Below, one piece after another: positions 25,386 to 35,160 of a DNA stretch of 64,000 nt. Source of the stretch: CAIKZY01 sp044374195 (GTDB lineage Bacteria; Actinomycetota; Actinomycetes; S36-B12); NCBI GenBank assembly GCA_044374195.1, contig JBILOY010000007.1, positions 1 through 64,000 of the forward strand, given 5' to 3'. Within the stretch, counting starts at the first letter, position 1, and every line of letters starts with the position of its first letter. The notes beneath the pieces were generated by a model, which worked only from the letters and a program-made list of their open reading frames with translations, made no database searches and had not been told where the DNA came from. Both the position numbers and the translations under genes were made by a program.

Positions 25386-26222
25386 GTGAGCACTCTGGTT
25401 TCGGTCGTCGTGCCGGTCTTCAATGGAATGCCCCATTTGAAGGACCTCACCGAATCGATCCTCAGCCAGACCCACACGAACCTCGACATCGTCTTCAGCG
25501 AGGGCGGGTCGACCGATGACTCCCCCGAATTCCTAGCGAGCATCACCGACCCTCGAGTGCGCATCATCCGTCAGGAGGGCAGCGGGGCCGCCGGGAACTG
25601 GACCCAGGCCACCGAGGCTGCTCACGCTGAGGTGATCAAGCTCGTCTGCCAAGACGACCTTCTGAAGCCCGACGCCATCGCCAAGCAACTGGCTGACCTC
25701 GTGAGCAATCCTCACGCTGTCATGGCCATCGCCCAGCGCGACATCGTTGATGCGAAGGGCGATGTGCTCTACCCCAGCCGAGGTTGCGCAGGCCTACAAC
25801 CTGGTGTGACCGCCGGCCCCGATGTCATCAAGACCTGTTACCTCCAGGGCACCAACGTGCTGGGCGAGCCGGTCTCGGTGCTTTTTCGCGCCGAGCCCCT
25901 CAAGGCCTCCATGCCCTGGGTCGACTCGAATCCCTTGGTGCTCGATCTCGACATGTACGCGAAGGTCGCAAAGAGTGGCGACATCGTGGTGCGCAAGGAG
26001 TCGGTCGGGGCCTTCCGGGTGAGCACGAGTTCCTGGTCAACCCGTCTCGTCAAGCAGCAGGTCGACCAGTTCCGCCGCTGGCAGCAGGAGTACGCCGCGA
26101 TGAACCATCCGACCAAGGCTGAGCAGCGCCGGGCCACCCTCGGCCTGCACGCCCAGGCCACCTTGCGCCGAGCCGCCTATCGCTGGCTCAGCCTCAAGGG
26201 GTCGTTTAGCTCCTCGGTCTAG
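25386..26222 (+). CDS. family 2 glycosyltransferase
   Basis: The 278-aa GT-A protein begins LVSVVVPVFNGMPHLKDLTESILSQTHTNLDIVFSEGGSTDDS, the GT2 nucleotide-binding start, and has KLVCQDDLLKPDAI in the place of the DxD metal motif. It is cytoplasmic, with no membrane helix. It is followed 9 bp later by a second GT2 gene and then an epimerase, forming a three-gene operon. The specific sugar is not readable. Confidence 0.88.
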   Translation: MSTLVSVVVPVFNGMPHLKDLTESILSQTHTNLDIVFSEGGSTDDSPEFLASITDPRVRIIRQEGSGAAGNWTQATEAAHAEVIKLVCQDDLLKPDAIAKQLADLVSNPHAVMAIAQRDIVDAKGDVLYPSRGCAGLQPGVTAGPDVIKTCYLQGTNVLGEPVSVLFRAEPLKASMPWVDSNPLVLDLDMYAKVAKSGDIVVRKESVGAFRVSTSSWSTRLVKQQVDQFRRWQQEYAAMNHPTKAEQRRATLGLHAQATLRRAAYRWLSLKGSFSSSV

Positions 26223-26231
26223 TATTCGAGC

Positions 26232-27236
26232 GTGGCCACCGAGGGAGCACCGCTCAGCATCAGCGTCGTGATCCCCGTCTATCGAGGCGAAGACACCCTC
26301 CCGGCCCTCATCGGCGAACTCCAGGCACTCACGACCACTCAGCGGACCCCGCAGGGTCGCGAGTTCCGCGTGGGCGAGGTGCTGTTGGTGTGGGATCGCG
26401 GCCCCGGTCGCAGCGATCAGGTCATTCGAAAGCTTGCCCGTGAGCACGACTGGGTGCGCCCGGTCTGGCTGAGCCGCAACTTCGGCCAACACGCGGCCAC
26501 CTTGGCCGGCATGACCTCAAGCGGTGGCGACTGGATCGTCACGATGGACGAGGACGGCCAGCAGGATCCCGCCTTCATTGGCGACATGCTTGATCGTGCC
26601 TACGACGATCACGCTCAACTCGTTTACGCGACTCCACTCAATCCCCCGCCGCATAGTGCCCTGCGCAATGCCGGTTCAAAGATGGCGAAGCGGATCTTCG
26701 TAAAGTTCCTGGCTGATCAGGAGTTCGCGGAGTTCAACAGTTACCGTCTCGTGCTCGGCGAAGTCGGCCGCAGTGTTGCTGCCTATACGGGCACTGGTGT
26801 CTACCTCGATGTCGCTTTGAGTTGGGTCGTTGCTGACGTCACCACGTTCCCGGTCACGGTGCGTAATGAGGGTCGCCCTGCCGGGAACTACAGCTACAAG
26901 CGCCTTGCCTCCCATTTCGGGCGCCTGGTTCTTTCCTCTGGCACCAAGCCGCTGTTCCTGGTTTCACTGCTCGGCATCATCTTCGTGATCCTCGGCGGCC
27001 TCGCCTCAATCTGGGTGCTTTACCAGCGCTGGACGGGCGATGTTCCTGTCACGGGTTGGGCAAGTATCTTCGTCGCTCTCATGATCGTGGGTGGCGCGAT
27101 TCTGCTGAGCCTTGGTGTTATCGCCCAATACATCGGCGCCGCGACCAACATGTCGATGGGCAAGCCGCTCTATGTCGTGGTGCGCGATCCCGCGGGCACC
27201 TTCGGTAATAACTCGGACGAGAATCCCAAGCCTTGA
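26232..27236 (+). CDS. polyprenyl-phosphate glycosyltransferase, DPM1/ArnC/GtrB-like
   Basis: The 334-aa protein has a GT2 domain (ISVVIPVYRGEDTLPALI, WLSRNFGQHAATLAGM, TMDEDGQQDP with the DxD-like metal site) and two C-terminal transmembrane helices (about 235-260 and 275-300). This layout is typical of enzymes charging undecaprenyl phosphate with one sugar for use by GT-C enzymes. The diagnostic NFGQH stretch is also in the gene at 36438. GTG start. Its last 4 bp overlap the next gene. Confidence 0.88.
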   Translation: MATEGAPLSISVVIPVYRGEDTLPALIGELQALTTTQRTPQGREFRVGEVLLVWDRGPGRSDQVIRKLAREHDWVRPVWLSRNFGQHAATLAGMTSSGGDWIVTMDEDGQQDPAFIGDMLDRAYDDHAQLVYATPLNPPPHSALRNAGSKMAKRIFVKFLADQEFAEFNSYRLVLGEVGRSVAAYTGTGVYLDVALSWVVADVTTFPVTVRNEGRPAGNYSYKRLASHFGRLVLSSGTKPLFLVSLLGIIFVILGGLASIWVLYQRWTGDVPVTGWASIFVALMIVGGAILLSLGVIAQYIGAATNMSMGKPLYVVVRDPAGTFGNNSDENPKP

Positions 27237-28150
27237 TCATCTGGACCATCGGTGCCGGTGGCCTTCTCGGCAGTGCGATTCAGCGCCACGTCAAGCACTC
27301 CTTCAATCCCAGCAGCATTCCGTGGCTCGATGAACAGCAGAGCATGCAATTGCTCGCCAACAACTACAGCGAGTTCAAAGACTCAGTAGGCACCAACGAC
27401 TGGGCAATCATCTGGGCCGCAGGCGCAGCTACCGTCTCGGCTTCAACAGAATCCGCCGAGCAGGAACTTCGTGTTCTCGAATCACTGCTGAACGAGATCG
27501 CAGCGAAGCCGCCCGCAGGCAAGGGCGTCTTCTTCCTCTCTTCCTCTGCCGGAGGCGTTTACGCAGGCTCGAGCAACCCGCCTTTCGATATCTTGACCAC
27601 GCCGATCTCACTCAGCCCTTATGGCGAGTTCAAGCTCAAGCAAGAGATGGTGACCAAAGAGATTCTCGGGAACACCTGCGCTGTCGTCATCGGCCGCTTC
27701 AGCAACCTCTACGGCCCCGGCCAGAATCTCGACAAGTTGCAAGGTCTCATCTCACGACTCGCGCTCGCCGCAGCGACCCGGCAGCCGATCAACATCTTCG
27801 TCTCACTCGACACCATCCGTGACTACATCTACGTCGATGATGCAGCACGCATCGCCCTGCAGTGGATAGAACAAGCAGTCACTGAACCCATGATCACGAG
27901 TACCGCGGTCATCGCGTCTGGTGAGCCCACTGTTCTCGGCCAGTTGATTCGGCTCGTGCAGGACGTTTCGCGCACAAAGGTTCCAGTGGCTCTCGGCACC
28001 CACTCCAGCTCGGCCGCGCAGGTCTCTGACCTCAGACTTGTTCCGACACCGACCAGGGAATCAGAGCTGACGCGCATGTCATTACCCGCAGGGGTAAAGA
28101 TGGTCTATCAGGACATCCTGACCAGAGCGCAGTTTTCCGCTCACTCCTGA
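27233..28150 (+). CDS. NAD-dependent epimerase/dehydratase (extended SDR)
   Basis: A 305-aa SDR with a slightly altered N-terminal motif (WTIGAGGLLGSAIQ), SSSAGGVYAG in the catalytic serine region, and SPYGEFKLKQE providing the Y-x-x-x-K pair. DTIRDYIYVDDAA resembles the UDP-glucose 4-epimerase/WcaG group. It likely interconverts a nucleotide sugar for the neighbouring transferases. TTG start overlapping the previous gene by 4 bp indicates coupling. Substrate unknown. Confidence 0.82.
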   Translation: MIIWTIGAGGLLGSAIQRHVKHSFNPSSIPWLDEQQSMQLLANNYSEFKDSVGTNDWAIIWAAGAATVSASTESAEQELRVLESLLNEIAAKPPAGKGVFFLSSSAGGVYAGSSNPPFDILTTPISLSPYGEFKLKQEMVTKEILGNTCAVVIGRFSNLYGPGQNLDKLQGLISRLALAAATRQPINIFVSLDTIRDYIYVDDAARIALQWIEQAVTEPMITSTAVIASGEPTVLGQLIRLVQDVSRTKVPVALGTHSSSAAQVSDLRLVPTPTRESELTRMSLPAGVKMVYQDILTRAQFSAHS

Positions 28151-28164
28151 ACGTAAGTAGCGAA

Positions 28165-30165
28165 CTAAGGCGCAGGGGTGATGCCGGCCGATGCCGGATA
28201 GCGCTCCAACAGATAACGCACCGTATCGAGCCCGATCACATTGCTTCCGTCATCAAGGATGATCATCTGCTTGTCCTTGACAGCATCAGGCATTGCATCC
28301 AAGTATCCGTAGACATCCGACCACGCACCCTTGTTGCCCAGCCATTCGCGGCGCAACCAGTCGACCAGCGGCTGTGCCTGCGCATCCTGACCTGACAAGC
28401 CGGCAAGGATTCGGGTGCACGAATACACGCGCTGTGCATCCGAGAGTTGTGAGACCAGTAGCGCTGACGGCACCTTCGCACCCTGCGGGAGATACACGCA
28501 GCCCACTGGGTTCCCGGCGATGCTCTGGTTGCCCGTGCCATTGACGTCGGCAGGCCACCAGTAGCTCTTCGGATTATCGAAGGGGATTGCCGGCGACCAC
28601 TGTTGCGGGCGAGCTGCTGCGAGCGAGCGCGGCAAGAGGCTGTCGATCACCATCAAGTAGACAATCGCTGCGACTGCGATCCACCGCACCGGCGTCATGC
28701 GCGAGCCGCCCTTGCGATCGATCAGCATCAGGCCGAAAGGCACGCATGCAACAAGCGCAACGATGGTGGCCATGAAGGTGAACTTCATTGAGCCGTAGTG
28801 CGGGCCACTTCCCGTTGACCAGAAGTCGAGCGCGTAAATCGCCAGAGCGAAGGCGGCCAGCAGGGCGATCGGCGCGAAGCGCTGGCAAATGGCAGAGGGG
28901 CGTGAAGTCGTCTGGCGAGCCAGGTAGACCACCGCAGCGACTACTGCAGCCGCGGCAAGAATCGCCAGAATCGGTTGAGTCTGCTCGGTGCCACCGTTGC
29001 TGCTAAAGAGTCCGGACTGGTCGAGGCTCGCGCGAATGAACGTTCGAATTGGCGACGACGCGCTCACCAGGCCGCCACCGGAGCCGGCGACGCCATCTGC
29101 CGAGGTAGCCGGAGTGAGGAAGTACGTGAGTGAGCTCTTGATCGGCTGCCAGAGGCAGACAGCGAACAACAGCCAGAGCAGCAGGCCCACAACATCGAGT
29201 TCACTGCGACCGAGTCGAAGCGGGCGTGAAACGAGAATGACCAGCCAGCCGACCAGGATCACCACCGCGAGCACATTCAGCGGCAGCCAAACGGTCATAG
29301 CGGCAGCGATGACCAGCGAGGTAAGCAGTCGGGCCCGACGGATCGGAACCTGCGACAGGAACGTGACTGCCCACAGTGAGCAGATCAGCAGCACGAACTG
29401 CAGAGTCATATGCCCATAGGCAGTAACCAGCAAAACCGTGGAGGCGAGTATCAGCGTCGAGAGCCAGATAAACGGCAGCGGCAGGCGGCGGGTGAACTGT
29501 CCCGAGCGAGCGCGCAGTCGAGCATCGGCGAGCGGCGCAAGGAACAGCGGCGCCAGGACGACGAGCAGGAATTCTCCGAAGACGACGGAGTTCGCCGCAA
29601 CCGCCACCTCGTTGTATCCGTGCAGGAAGATCTGCGAGATCACACCCATCGCCGTTGCGACAAAAGTCAGGTAGAGGGCAAGCGGCCCTCCCATGGGCAC
29701 GCCCTGCACGATGCCCTGCCCAGTGGCGAGCTGTGACGTGAAGTCGAGCCACTTCGCATTGTCCTCAGCGACCGAGTGCCCCATCAGGAAGCTGACCGGG
29801 TGGAGGAAGGCCGGCTCGGTAGTCCAGAACGTGGTGATGATGAAGAAGACGACGAGCAAGATCGCGACCGGGATCAGGATCGCGTAGAGCTGGCGCTTGA
29901 GACTTGAGAGCCTCAGTCGACCACGGCGCAATGCCGCCAGAAGAACGGCCACCAGGGCCAGCAGCAGCATCATCTGCAGCTCGACCCTGGTCCAGCTATG
30001 CCCCAGGTCATCACCGAGGGAAACCAGCACTCCGAAAGCCGAGACAGAGAAGGCCAGCGCGATGGCCAGCCAGCTGATGCTCCGAACCCGGGCGTAGGAG
30101 ACTGCCACGAGAGCCAGGTAGGCGATCAGGAAAGCAATATCCACGCTGAGAGCCCTTCGGACCAT
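28165..30165 (-). CDS. large polytopic membrane protein, GT-C-like, unknown
   Basis: The 666-aa product has about 13 membrane helices to residue 530 and a soluble C-terminal domain with several cysteines (GCVYLP, VYSCTRILAG). I chose ATG 30165 (MVRRALSVDIAFLIAYL), which places a short basic end before the first helix. A start 39 bp upstream would run into the divergent glycosyltransferase gene. The ATG is 7 bases from TACGGT, a leaderless layout. The family is not recognised. Confidence 0.7.
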   Translation of the reverse strand: MVRRALSVDIAFLIAYLALVAVSYARVRSISWLAIALAFSVSAFGVLVSLGDDLGHSWTRVELQMMLLLALVAVLLAALRRGRLRLSSLKRQLYAILIPVAILLVVFFIITTFWTTEPAFLHPVSFLMGHSVAEDNAKWLDFTSQLATGQGIVQGVPMGGPLALYLTFVATAMGVISQIFLHGYNEVAVAANSVVFGEFLLVVLAPLFLAPLADARLRARSGQFTRRLPLPFIWLSTLILASTVLLVTAYGHMTLQFVLLICSLWAVTFLSQVPIRRARLLTSLVIAAAMTVWLPLNVLAVVILVGWLVILVSRPLRLGRSELDVVGLLLWLLFAVCLWQPIKSSLTYFLTPATSADGVAGSGGGLVSASSPIRTFIRASLDQSGLFSSNGGTEQTQPILAILAAAAVVAAVVYLARQTTSRPSAICQRFAPIALLAAFALAIYALDFWSTGSGPHYGSMKFTFMATIVALVACVPFGLMLIDRKGGSRMTPVRWIAVAAIVYLMVIDSLLPRSLAAARPQQWSPAIPFDNPKSYWWPADVNGTGNQSIAGNPVGCVYLPQGAKVPSALLVSQLSDAQRVYSCTRILAGLSGQDAQAQPLVDWLRREWLGNKGAWSDVYGYLDAMPDAVKDKQMIILDDGSNVIGLDTVRYLLERYPASAGITPAP

Positions 30166-30171
30166 TCGGAG

Positions 30172-30178
30172 TACCGTA
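30172..30178. promoter_or_regulatory. overlapping bidirectional -10 element, leaderless on both sides
   Basis: Between the divergent starts at 30165 and 30184, TACCGT on the plus strand (30172-30177) is 6 bases from GTG, and TACGGT on the minus strand (30178-30173) is 7 bases from ATG. The design is the same as at 25373, which makes chance less likely. Confidence 0.6.
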
Positions 30179-30183
30179 GGCGG

Positions 30184-31428
30184 GTGCCACCTCGGATTCT
30201 CCATCTAAGCACCTACGACGCCAATGGCGGTGCTGCCAGGGCGGCCTATGCCCTGCACCGGGCGATGGTGGCCGAAGGCCTCGACTCCACGATGCGAGTA
30301 GCCGTCAAGACTGTTGACGATCCGACTGTCCAGGGGCCTCCCCCGAGCAGGTTCGGCAAGTTCGCACGAGCCCAATTCGCCGATCGACAACTTTGGAAAC
30401 TCCAGAAGTCTCCCCGCAAGACATGGCGCTCGCCGGCCAGGTTTTCCACGATCACGGCCGATGAGATAAATCGCAGCCCCTACGACGTGATCAATCTGCA
30501 TTGGGTCACCGACGGATTCCTCAGCATCAAGGAGATCGGCAAGGTCGAGAAGCCCATCGTCTGGTCGCTCTATGACATGTGGCCCTTCGCCGGCACCGAG
30601 CATTACGGAGCCGACGAGCCCAACGCCCGCTGGCGCTGGAGCTATACGAAAGCCAATAGACCAACCGATGAATCGGGATTCGACCTCGACAGATCAACAT
30701 GGGAACTCAAGAGCCAGCTCTGGACGAGACCGATGACGATAGTGCCGGCCAGCTCGTGGCTTGAGGAAAGCGTCAAAGGCAGTTCCCTCATGCGCCATTG
30801 GCCCATCACTCGTATTCCCCATGTTGTCGACTGCGATGTATTCGCCCCCATGGACATGAATGAGGCGAGAACGAAGCTCGGCCTTCCCCTCGGCGTCCCT
30901 CTCATTCTGTTCCTCGCATCCGCTGGCATCCACGACCAACGAAAAGGATGGGACTTACTTGACGAGGCACTCGTGCAAGTTCGGGCATCTGTGCCAGACA
31001 TCGAAGTAGTCATTGTCGGTCCGCCAAGCCCGGGTTACGAGAGCACATCTGGGGCCAAGATTCACTGGAGAGGTTCCATTAACGGGAACGAATCACTCCG
31101 ACTTCACTACTGCGCAGCCGATTTAACGGCTGTCCCAAGCCGCGAAGACAACATGCCATTGACTGCAATGGAAGCACAGAGCTGTGGACGGCCAGTGATC
31201 GCCTTCAGCGTGGGGGGCCTCCCTGAAATTGTCGATCACGCAGTTTCTGGGTTCCTCGCAAAACCATTCGATTCCGCGCTCTTCGCGCAAAGCATCCTGA
31301 ACGCACTTCTACATATCGAATCCGGTGAGGGCCTGGAGCAGCACGCTCGGGAAAGGGCCCTAAAGACCTGGTCGGCGCGAGTCGTTCCAGCTGAATATCT
31401 GTCGATGTACCCGAAGGTGACTTCATGA
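30184..31428 (+). CDS. family 4 glycosyltransferase (GT-B)
   Basis: The 414-aa protein starts PPRILHLSTYDANGGAARAAYALHRAM, the acceptor-side glycine-rich loop of GT4 enzymes, and has VPSREDNMPLTAMEAQSCGRPVIAFSVGGLPEIV, the donor-binding E-x7-E motif. It is cytoplasmic and membrane-associated by family. GTG 30184 is chosen because it precedes the conserved first strand; a much longer open frame upstream lies entirely within the divergent gene. The next gene overlaps by 4 bp. Confidence 0.92.
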   Translation: MPPRILHLSTYDANGGAARAAYALHRAMVAEGLDSTMRVAVKTVDDPTVQGPPPSRFGKFARAQFADRQLWKLQKSPRKTWRSPARFSTITADEINRSPYDVINLHWVTDGFLSIKEIGKVEKPIVWSLYDMWPFAGTEHYGADEPNARWRWSYTKANRPTDESGFDLDRSTWELKSQLWTRPMTIVPASSWLEESVKGSSLMRHWPITRIPHVVDCDVFAPMDMNEARTKLGLPLGVPLILFLASAGIHDQRKGWDLLDEALVQVRASVPDIEVVIVGPPSPGYESTSGAKIHWRGSINGNESLRLHYCAADLTAVPSREDNMPLTAMEAQSCGRPVIAFSVGGLPEIVDHAVSGFLAKPFDSALFAQSILNALLHIESGEGLEQHARERALKTWSARVVPAEYLSMYPKVTS

Positions 31429-32366
31429 ATGGCCAGGCTCAAGTTGGGCCTTTGCAACCAATTTTAGTCGTGCTTGTGTGGCGAGGTGGCGCTCGGTTTG
31501 TGCGTGCATTGGACTCAATCAGGGATGCTGAAAAATACTTCAAGAGAGTCGTCCTCAGCATTACCGCGTTGCCTGACTCTGAGGACATCCGAATAGCCGA
31601 GCGATACATCCGTGAATGCGCTCAGTCTGGAAGCCCATCAAAAGCCGAGATCATCTGTACGCAAACTGAACTCCCGACAATGCATCATCAGGAGTTCTGG
31701 ATACATCATTTGCTTACAACCGGTGCGCACGATGAGGATTGGATCTTTTGGCTCGCTTATGACGATCAGCTTCGACTTCGTGGGCTGCAAGAAGTAGTGC
31801 CCAACGAACTCCAGTGGCCCTTAGCCGAGAATTTTGCTTACTTTGGACCCTGGGGCATGCGGCATGAGTCGCCAGATCAGCTTTGGGAACTCACACCGGG
31901 AGAAAGACTTGAAACTTGGACGGGTTTTGAGAAGGGTGGTCCGAAAGTTTTGAACCCAACCGAATGGACCCTTGATCAACTCATTCAGCCGACTTACATT
32001 CAGATGAGTGGTTCAGTAGCCTCCCTGAAGAGTCACGCAAACCTCATTAATGGGTTTCCGAGAAAATCAGGTCCCATGCGAATTGAATTAGCAACCGCGC
32101 TGGAATCTAGAACCAAATGGGTTACCGAGTTCAGCTCGGCTCTCACCTACATCTACGGTCGATCCAACTCAGACCGGTCGAATTACGCAAAAGCGGCTGC
32201 ACGCGAAGATCGTGATTTAGCCTTAAGACTGCTAAAGAGATGCGCACTAAACCCGTCATCAATCCCACTCCTCTTCGGTCGAAAGTTCCGCAAACTGCTT
32301 TCTCAATTGATACGCAAGGAGACAAAGGTTGAGGATTGGCGAGTGAGTGGCATTGATGACAATTAG
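31425..32366 (+). CDS. putative GT-A glycosyltransferase, unknown family
   Basis: A 313-aa soluble protein with an N-terminal ILVVLVWRGGARFVRALDSI strand-helix and WLAYDDQLRLRG, which could be a DxD-type metal site, so a GT2-like fold is plausible. Otherwise unrecognised. ATGA overlap with the GT4 gene shows co-translation. Its base composition is distinctly more AT-rich than the genes to the left, marking the start of the AT-richer segment. Confidence 0.62.
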   Translation: MNGQAQVGPLQPILVVLVWRGGARFVRALDSIRDAEKYFKRVVLSITALPDSEDIRIAERYIRECAQSGSPSKAEIICTQTELPTMHHQEFWIHHLLTTGAHDEDWIFWLAYDDQLRLRGLQEVVPNELQWPLAENFAYFGPWGMRHESPDQLWELTPGERLETWTGFEKGGPKVLNPTEWTLDQLIQPTYIQMSGSVASLKSHANLINGFPRKSGPMRIELATALESRTKWVTEFSSALTYIYGRSNSDRSNYAKAAAREDRDLALRLLKRCALNPSSIPLLFGRKFRKLLSQLIRKETKVEDWRVSGIDDN

Positions 32367-32550
32367 GAAGGCTTCGTAAAACTGACTGCTTGCTGAGCGG
32401 ATAGGAGTATCGGCACGGCAAAAAACAGTTGCTCACCCAGCTGCCATTTCTCCCTGAGTTCACGCTTAATCAGCAATTCTGCCCTTTAGCGGTTGCCAAT
32501 CCCCGCACAAAGTGACCTCTACTTCGCTGCCTACGGCAGGCAAGATGAGG

Positions 32551-34041
32551 TCAACGCTTCACCAGCAGCGTCGGGCCGTCATCGCCCAGGACCGAAATCA
32601 CCTCAATGTCGCTCGGCAGTTTGAAACCCTTGATCGGGTCGTGATTTCGAATCAGCATGCGAGTCTTGGGCGAATCAAGGAACTCTCTGACTTGCTCGGC
32701 TTCAGACCCGACCGGCGAAGTCACTGCTGTGGCGCGATTTTGGTCCCAAGCTGAGCGAAGTTCATCGTACGCGCCGCTGCGCTCAACGAGATATCTGACG
32801 TTCCAAATTAGCCATCCGTCTACCGTGAGGGACTGAGGGCCTCCCGCTAGCATTTCTTGTCCAATTATCTTCAGGTAGCCAATCGGTCCCCCGCGGTCAT
32901 AGGTCGCCAGGCGCCAAGCGCCCAACAGGGTCACGATCATCGCAAGCAGAATTGTGAGAGGAAGGATCCATCGAAATCCCTTCCGGATCCAAGGAAGAAC
33001 TATCGCAGTCAAGCCAACTAAGCTGATCGCGATTAGTCCGACATCGCTGATCGCCCAACGTGTGCCTAGGTACCACGGGAGAAATCCAAGAATCGACATA
33101 AGCGCTGCGACCAAGGTGGCTGCCAGAACATAAAGCCATGCGATTGTCACAGCAACAAGCGGTCGAAGGATGGGTTTGCGGCGAGCCAGCACCCACAGGG
33201 TCGGCACTGCCAAGAGGAAAACTGTGCGTGGCAAGCCAGTCGGAGTGAGTAAGTTCCAACTCAGTATGTGCCACCACTGCTGAGCATCCGCGAATTTCAA
33301 CATCGCCATATCGAGGTACCAGACCCTGCCACGTTCGGCAAAAGGTGAGCCATGAAGCGCTAGGTACATCGCCGGCAACCAGAACAAGGTGAAGAGTAAG
33401 GGCAGAATCAGCCATACCCGCTGGCCTGCGCCTCGACGCCACGCAGCGATAGCTAGGACGACTGCGGTCGCGAAGGCGAGAGCGAAGCCGCTGTAGTGCT
33501 GAGAAAGCAGCACGGCTGAGGCACCCACGAAACCAGTTGCACGCCATGGCCCTGGCTTATCGGAAAGCCATCCTGCGAGCGCAAGCATCGCTACGGACGC
33601 TGTGAGAATTGGGGCATATGGCCGAATCTCTGCCGCGTAATAGGGCGTGATGTTCTCCAAGAGCATTGCTCCCACGACTGCTGCCGCTGCCCAGGTGGGA
33701 AGCCGCAGGCGTCGGCCAAGCACGAGGATGGCGACGAGGTAGACCAGAAAGAACAGGCCAGGCAGAGCTCGCAAAGCGATAATCCCTGTACCAAAAATCT
33801 GCATCCACCAATGCAGCAGGACATCAAATCCACCCGCATCGTTCGTGTAGCGCGTGCCCTCAAGAACTCGTCCGAGACTCCCGTTCTCGTAACCACTTGG
33901 ATATCCCAAACTTCGGAAGACACCATCGCTCTCAGCATCCCAAATCGCATCGTTTCCGAGGTTCCGCATGAGGAAGAGCAGAACAGCGGCCCCGATGGCC
34001 ACGAGGCTTAACCAGCCTGCGATTCGCTCCATTTTCGGCAT
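32551..34041 (-). CDS. GT39/PMT-like membrane glycosyltransferase
   Basis: A 496-aa protein with about 11 helices. The first outer loop carries NDAIWDAESDGVFRS and FDVLLHWWMQIFG, and the third loop has YYAAEIRPYAP, a motif common in ArnT/PMT-type GT-C proteins. A soluble tail follows (about 415-496). I chose ATG 34041 (MPKMERIAGW). The open frame continues 39 bp upstream to a TTG, and ATG 34032 is also possible. It probably adds a sugar from a polyprenyl donor outside the membrane. Confidence 0.75.
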   Translation of the reverse strand: MPKMERIAGWLSLVAIGAAVLLFLMRNLGNDAIWDAESDGVFRSLGYPSGYENGSLGRVLEGTRYTNDAGGFDVLLHWWMQIFGTGIIALRALPGLFFLVYLVAILVLGRRLRLPTWAAAAVVGAMLLENITPYYAAEIRPYAPILTASVAMLALAGWLSDKPGPWRATGFVGASAVLLSQHYSGFALAFATAVVLAIAAWRRGAGQRVWLILPLLFTLFWLPAMYLALHGSPFAERGRVWYLDMAMLKFADAQQWWHILSWNLLTPTGLPRTVFLLAVPTLWVLARRKPILRPLVAVTIAWLYVLAATLVAALMSILGFLPWYLGTRWAISDVGLIAISLVGLTAIVLPWIRKGFRWILPLTILLAMIVTLLGAWRLATYDRGGPIGYLKIIGQEMLAGGPQSLTVDGWLIWNVRYLVERSGAYDELRSAWDQNRATAVTSPVGSEAEQVREFLDSPKTRMLIRNHDPIKGFKLPSDIEVISVLGDDGPTLLVKR

Positions 34042-34413
34042 GTTGAAAGCAGCTTTATTCAAGGAATAGTCCAGTTTCAACTTCGCGTCCTGAGATCGAC
34101 CGCCTGGGGACTAGGGCTAGACCGTCGACTGGCCTCTCGCTGAAAGTGCGATCCAGGTCTGTTCTTCGCAGGGCCAAAGTTCTCATGCCCCATGATTATG
34201 CGTCGGGTTTAGAGTGTCAAACCTTTTTCTCCACGTGTTCCTTTTGGTCAGCAACGTGTTGCAGCTTTCAACTTCGACTGCGCACATTGAGCTAATTGGG
34301 AAAGTTAAGCGCCTCTGGAACCAAACTATGTCGGTCATCAGTGCGCTGCCGGCCAAGAGCGTCAGCCGGAATGTACGTAACTCTGTGGTGATACCTAAAC
34401 CAGCTTTCCGATG
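34042..34413. other. gene-free AT-richer gap
   Basis: No reading frame here has a credible start, ribosome site or motif. The segment must contain the promoter of the leftward GT39-like gene. No repeat, terminator or tRNA was seen. It belongs to the AT-richer segment, where several gaps exceed 300 bp in an otherwise tightly packed window. Confidence 0.5.
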
Positions 34414-35160
34414 TCAGGAATAACGAGATGGAATGTTCACGCGGCTCCAGCCGACGATCCCGTTCCAGCAGAATTTAACAAAGCGAGAAGTGGGAATGCT
34501 TGCCGCTCGGGCGCCCCACGTGGTTCCTACGGCTGACTCACCAAGACGATCTCTGACGACGACGGGGACCTCGGCCACACGCAACTTCCAGCGTCGAGTC
34601 GCGGCAGAAATGACTAGATTTGGCGTTATTGAGTCTGCGGGAACGCAAGAGAGTAGCCCCGAGAGCACGTCATTCCTGTAAGCGCGCAGCGGTGTATTCG
34701 CATCCGTCGGCCAAGAATGCGCCTTGGTTGCAACGAGGGCTCGAGTTCCAAGCGACGCAACTCGTCGATACAGCGGGTTTCCCCGCTCCCGACGAAGCCC
34801 TTCCACAACATCAAACTCGCCTGTGACAAGTACATCGACAAGCAATCGCATATCGGCCCCGGTGAACTGCCCATCGCCGTCGACAGCCACAACTATGTCA
34901 GTGCAGAGATTTAGCCCAAGCCAAAGGGCGGTCACAGTAGACGGACCGTGCCCCCGATTTACAAGGTTCCGGTCAACCTTTACTTCCACCGCTGGGATGT
35001 CTAAAGAAGCCGCAGCACTTCCCGTATCATCCGTCGAGCAGTCATCGACAACGACAAAGGTCAATGTCAGACCATCCATCGCTTCGGCAATCTCAACGAG
35101 AAATGACCGAATACCCTCAGACTCATTCCATGCGGGCATCACCACGGCTACCGAAGTCAT
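34414..35160 (-). CDS. family 2 glycosyltransferase, DPM1-like without membrane helices
   Basis: The 248-aa protein begins SVAVVMPAWNESEGIRSFL and has FVVVDDCSTDDT and VAVDGDGQFTGADM (DxD), a good GT2/DPM1 pattern. Unlike the genes at 26232 and 36438 it lacks C-terminal transmembrane helices. ATG 35160 lies six bases after TACGTT, consistent with a leaderless mRNA; a longer frame upstream has no support. It stands alone between two long gaps. Confidence 0.85.
   Translation of the reverse strand: MTSVAVVMPAWNESEGIRSFLVEIAEAMDGLTLTFVVVDDCSTDDTGSAAASLDIPAVEVKVDRNLVNRGHGPSTVTALWLGLNLCTDIVVAVDGDGQFTGADMRLLVDVLVTGEFDVVEGLRRERGNPLYRRVASLGTRALVATKAHSWPTDANTPLRAYRNDVLSGLLSCVPADSITPNLVISAATRRWKLRVAEVPVVVRDRLGESAVGTTWGARAASIPTSRFVKFCWNGIVGWSRVNIPSRYS

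Noticed and set aside
29998..30183. N-terminal extension of the GT4 gene by 62 codons
   Set aside because: The extension is very polar, lies fully within the divergent membrane gene, and the conserved GT4 first strand starts right after GTG 30184.
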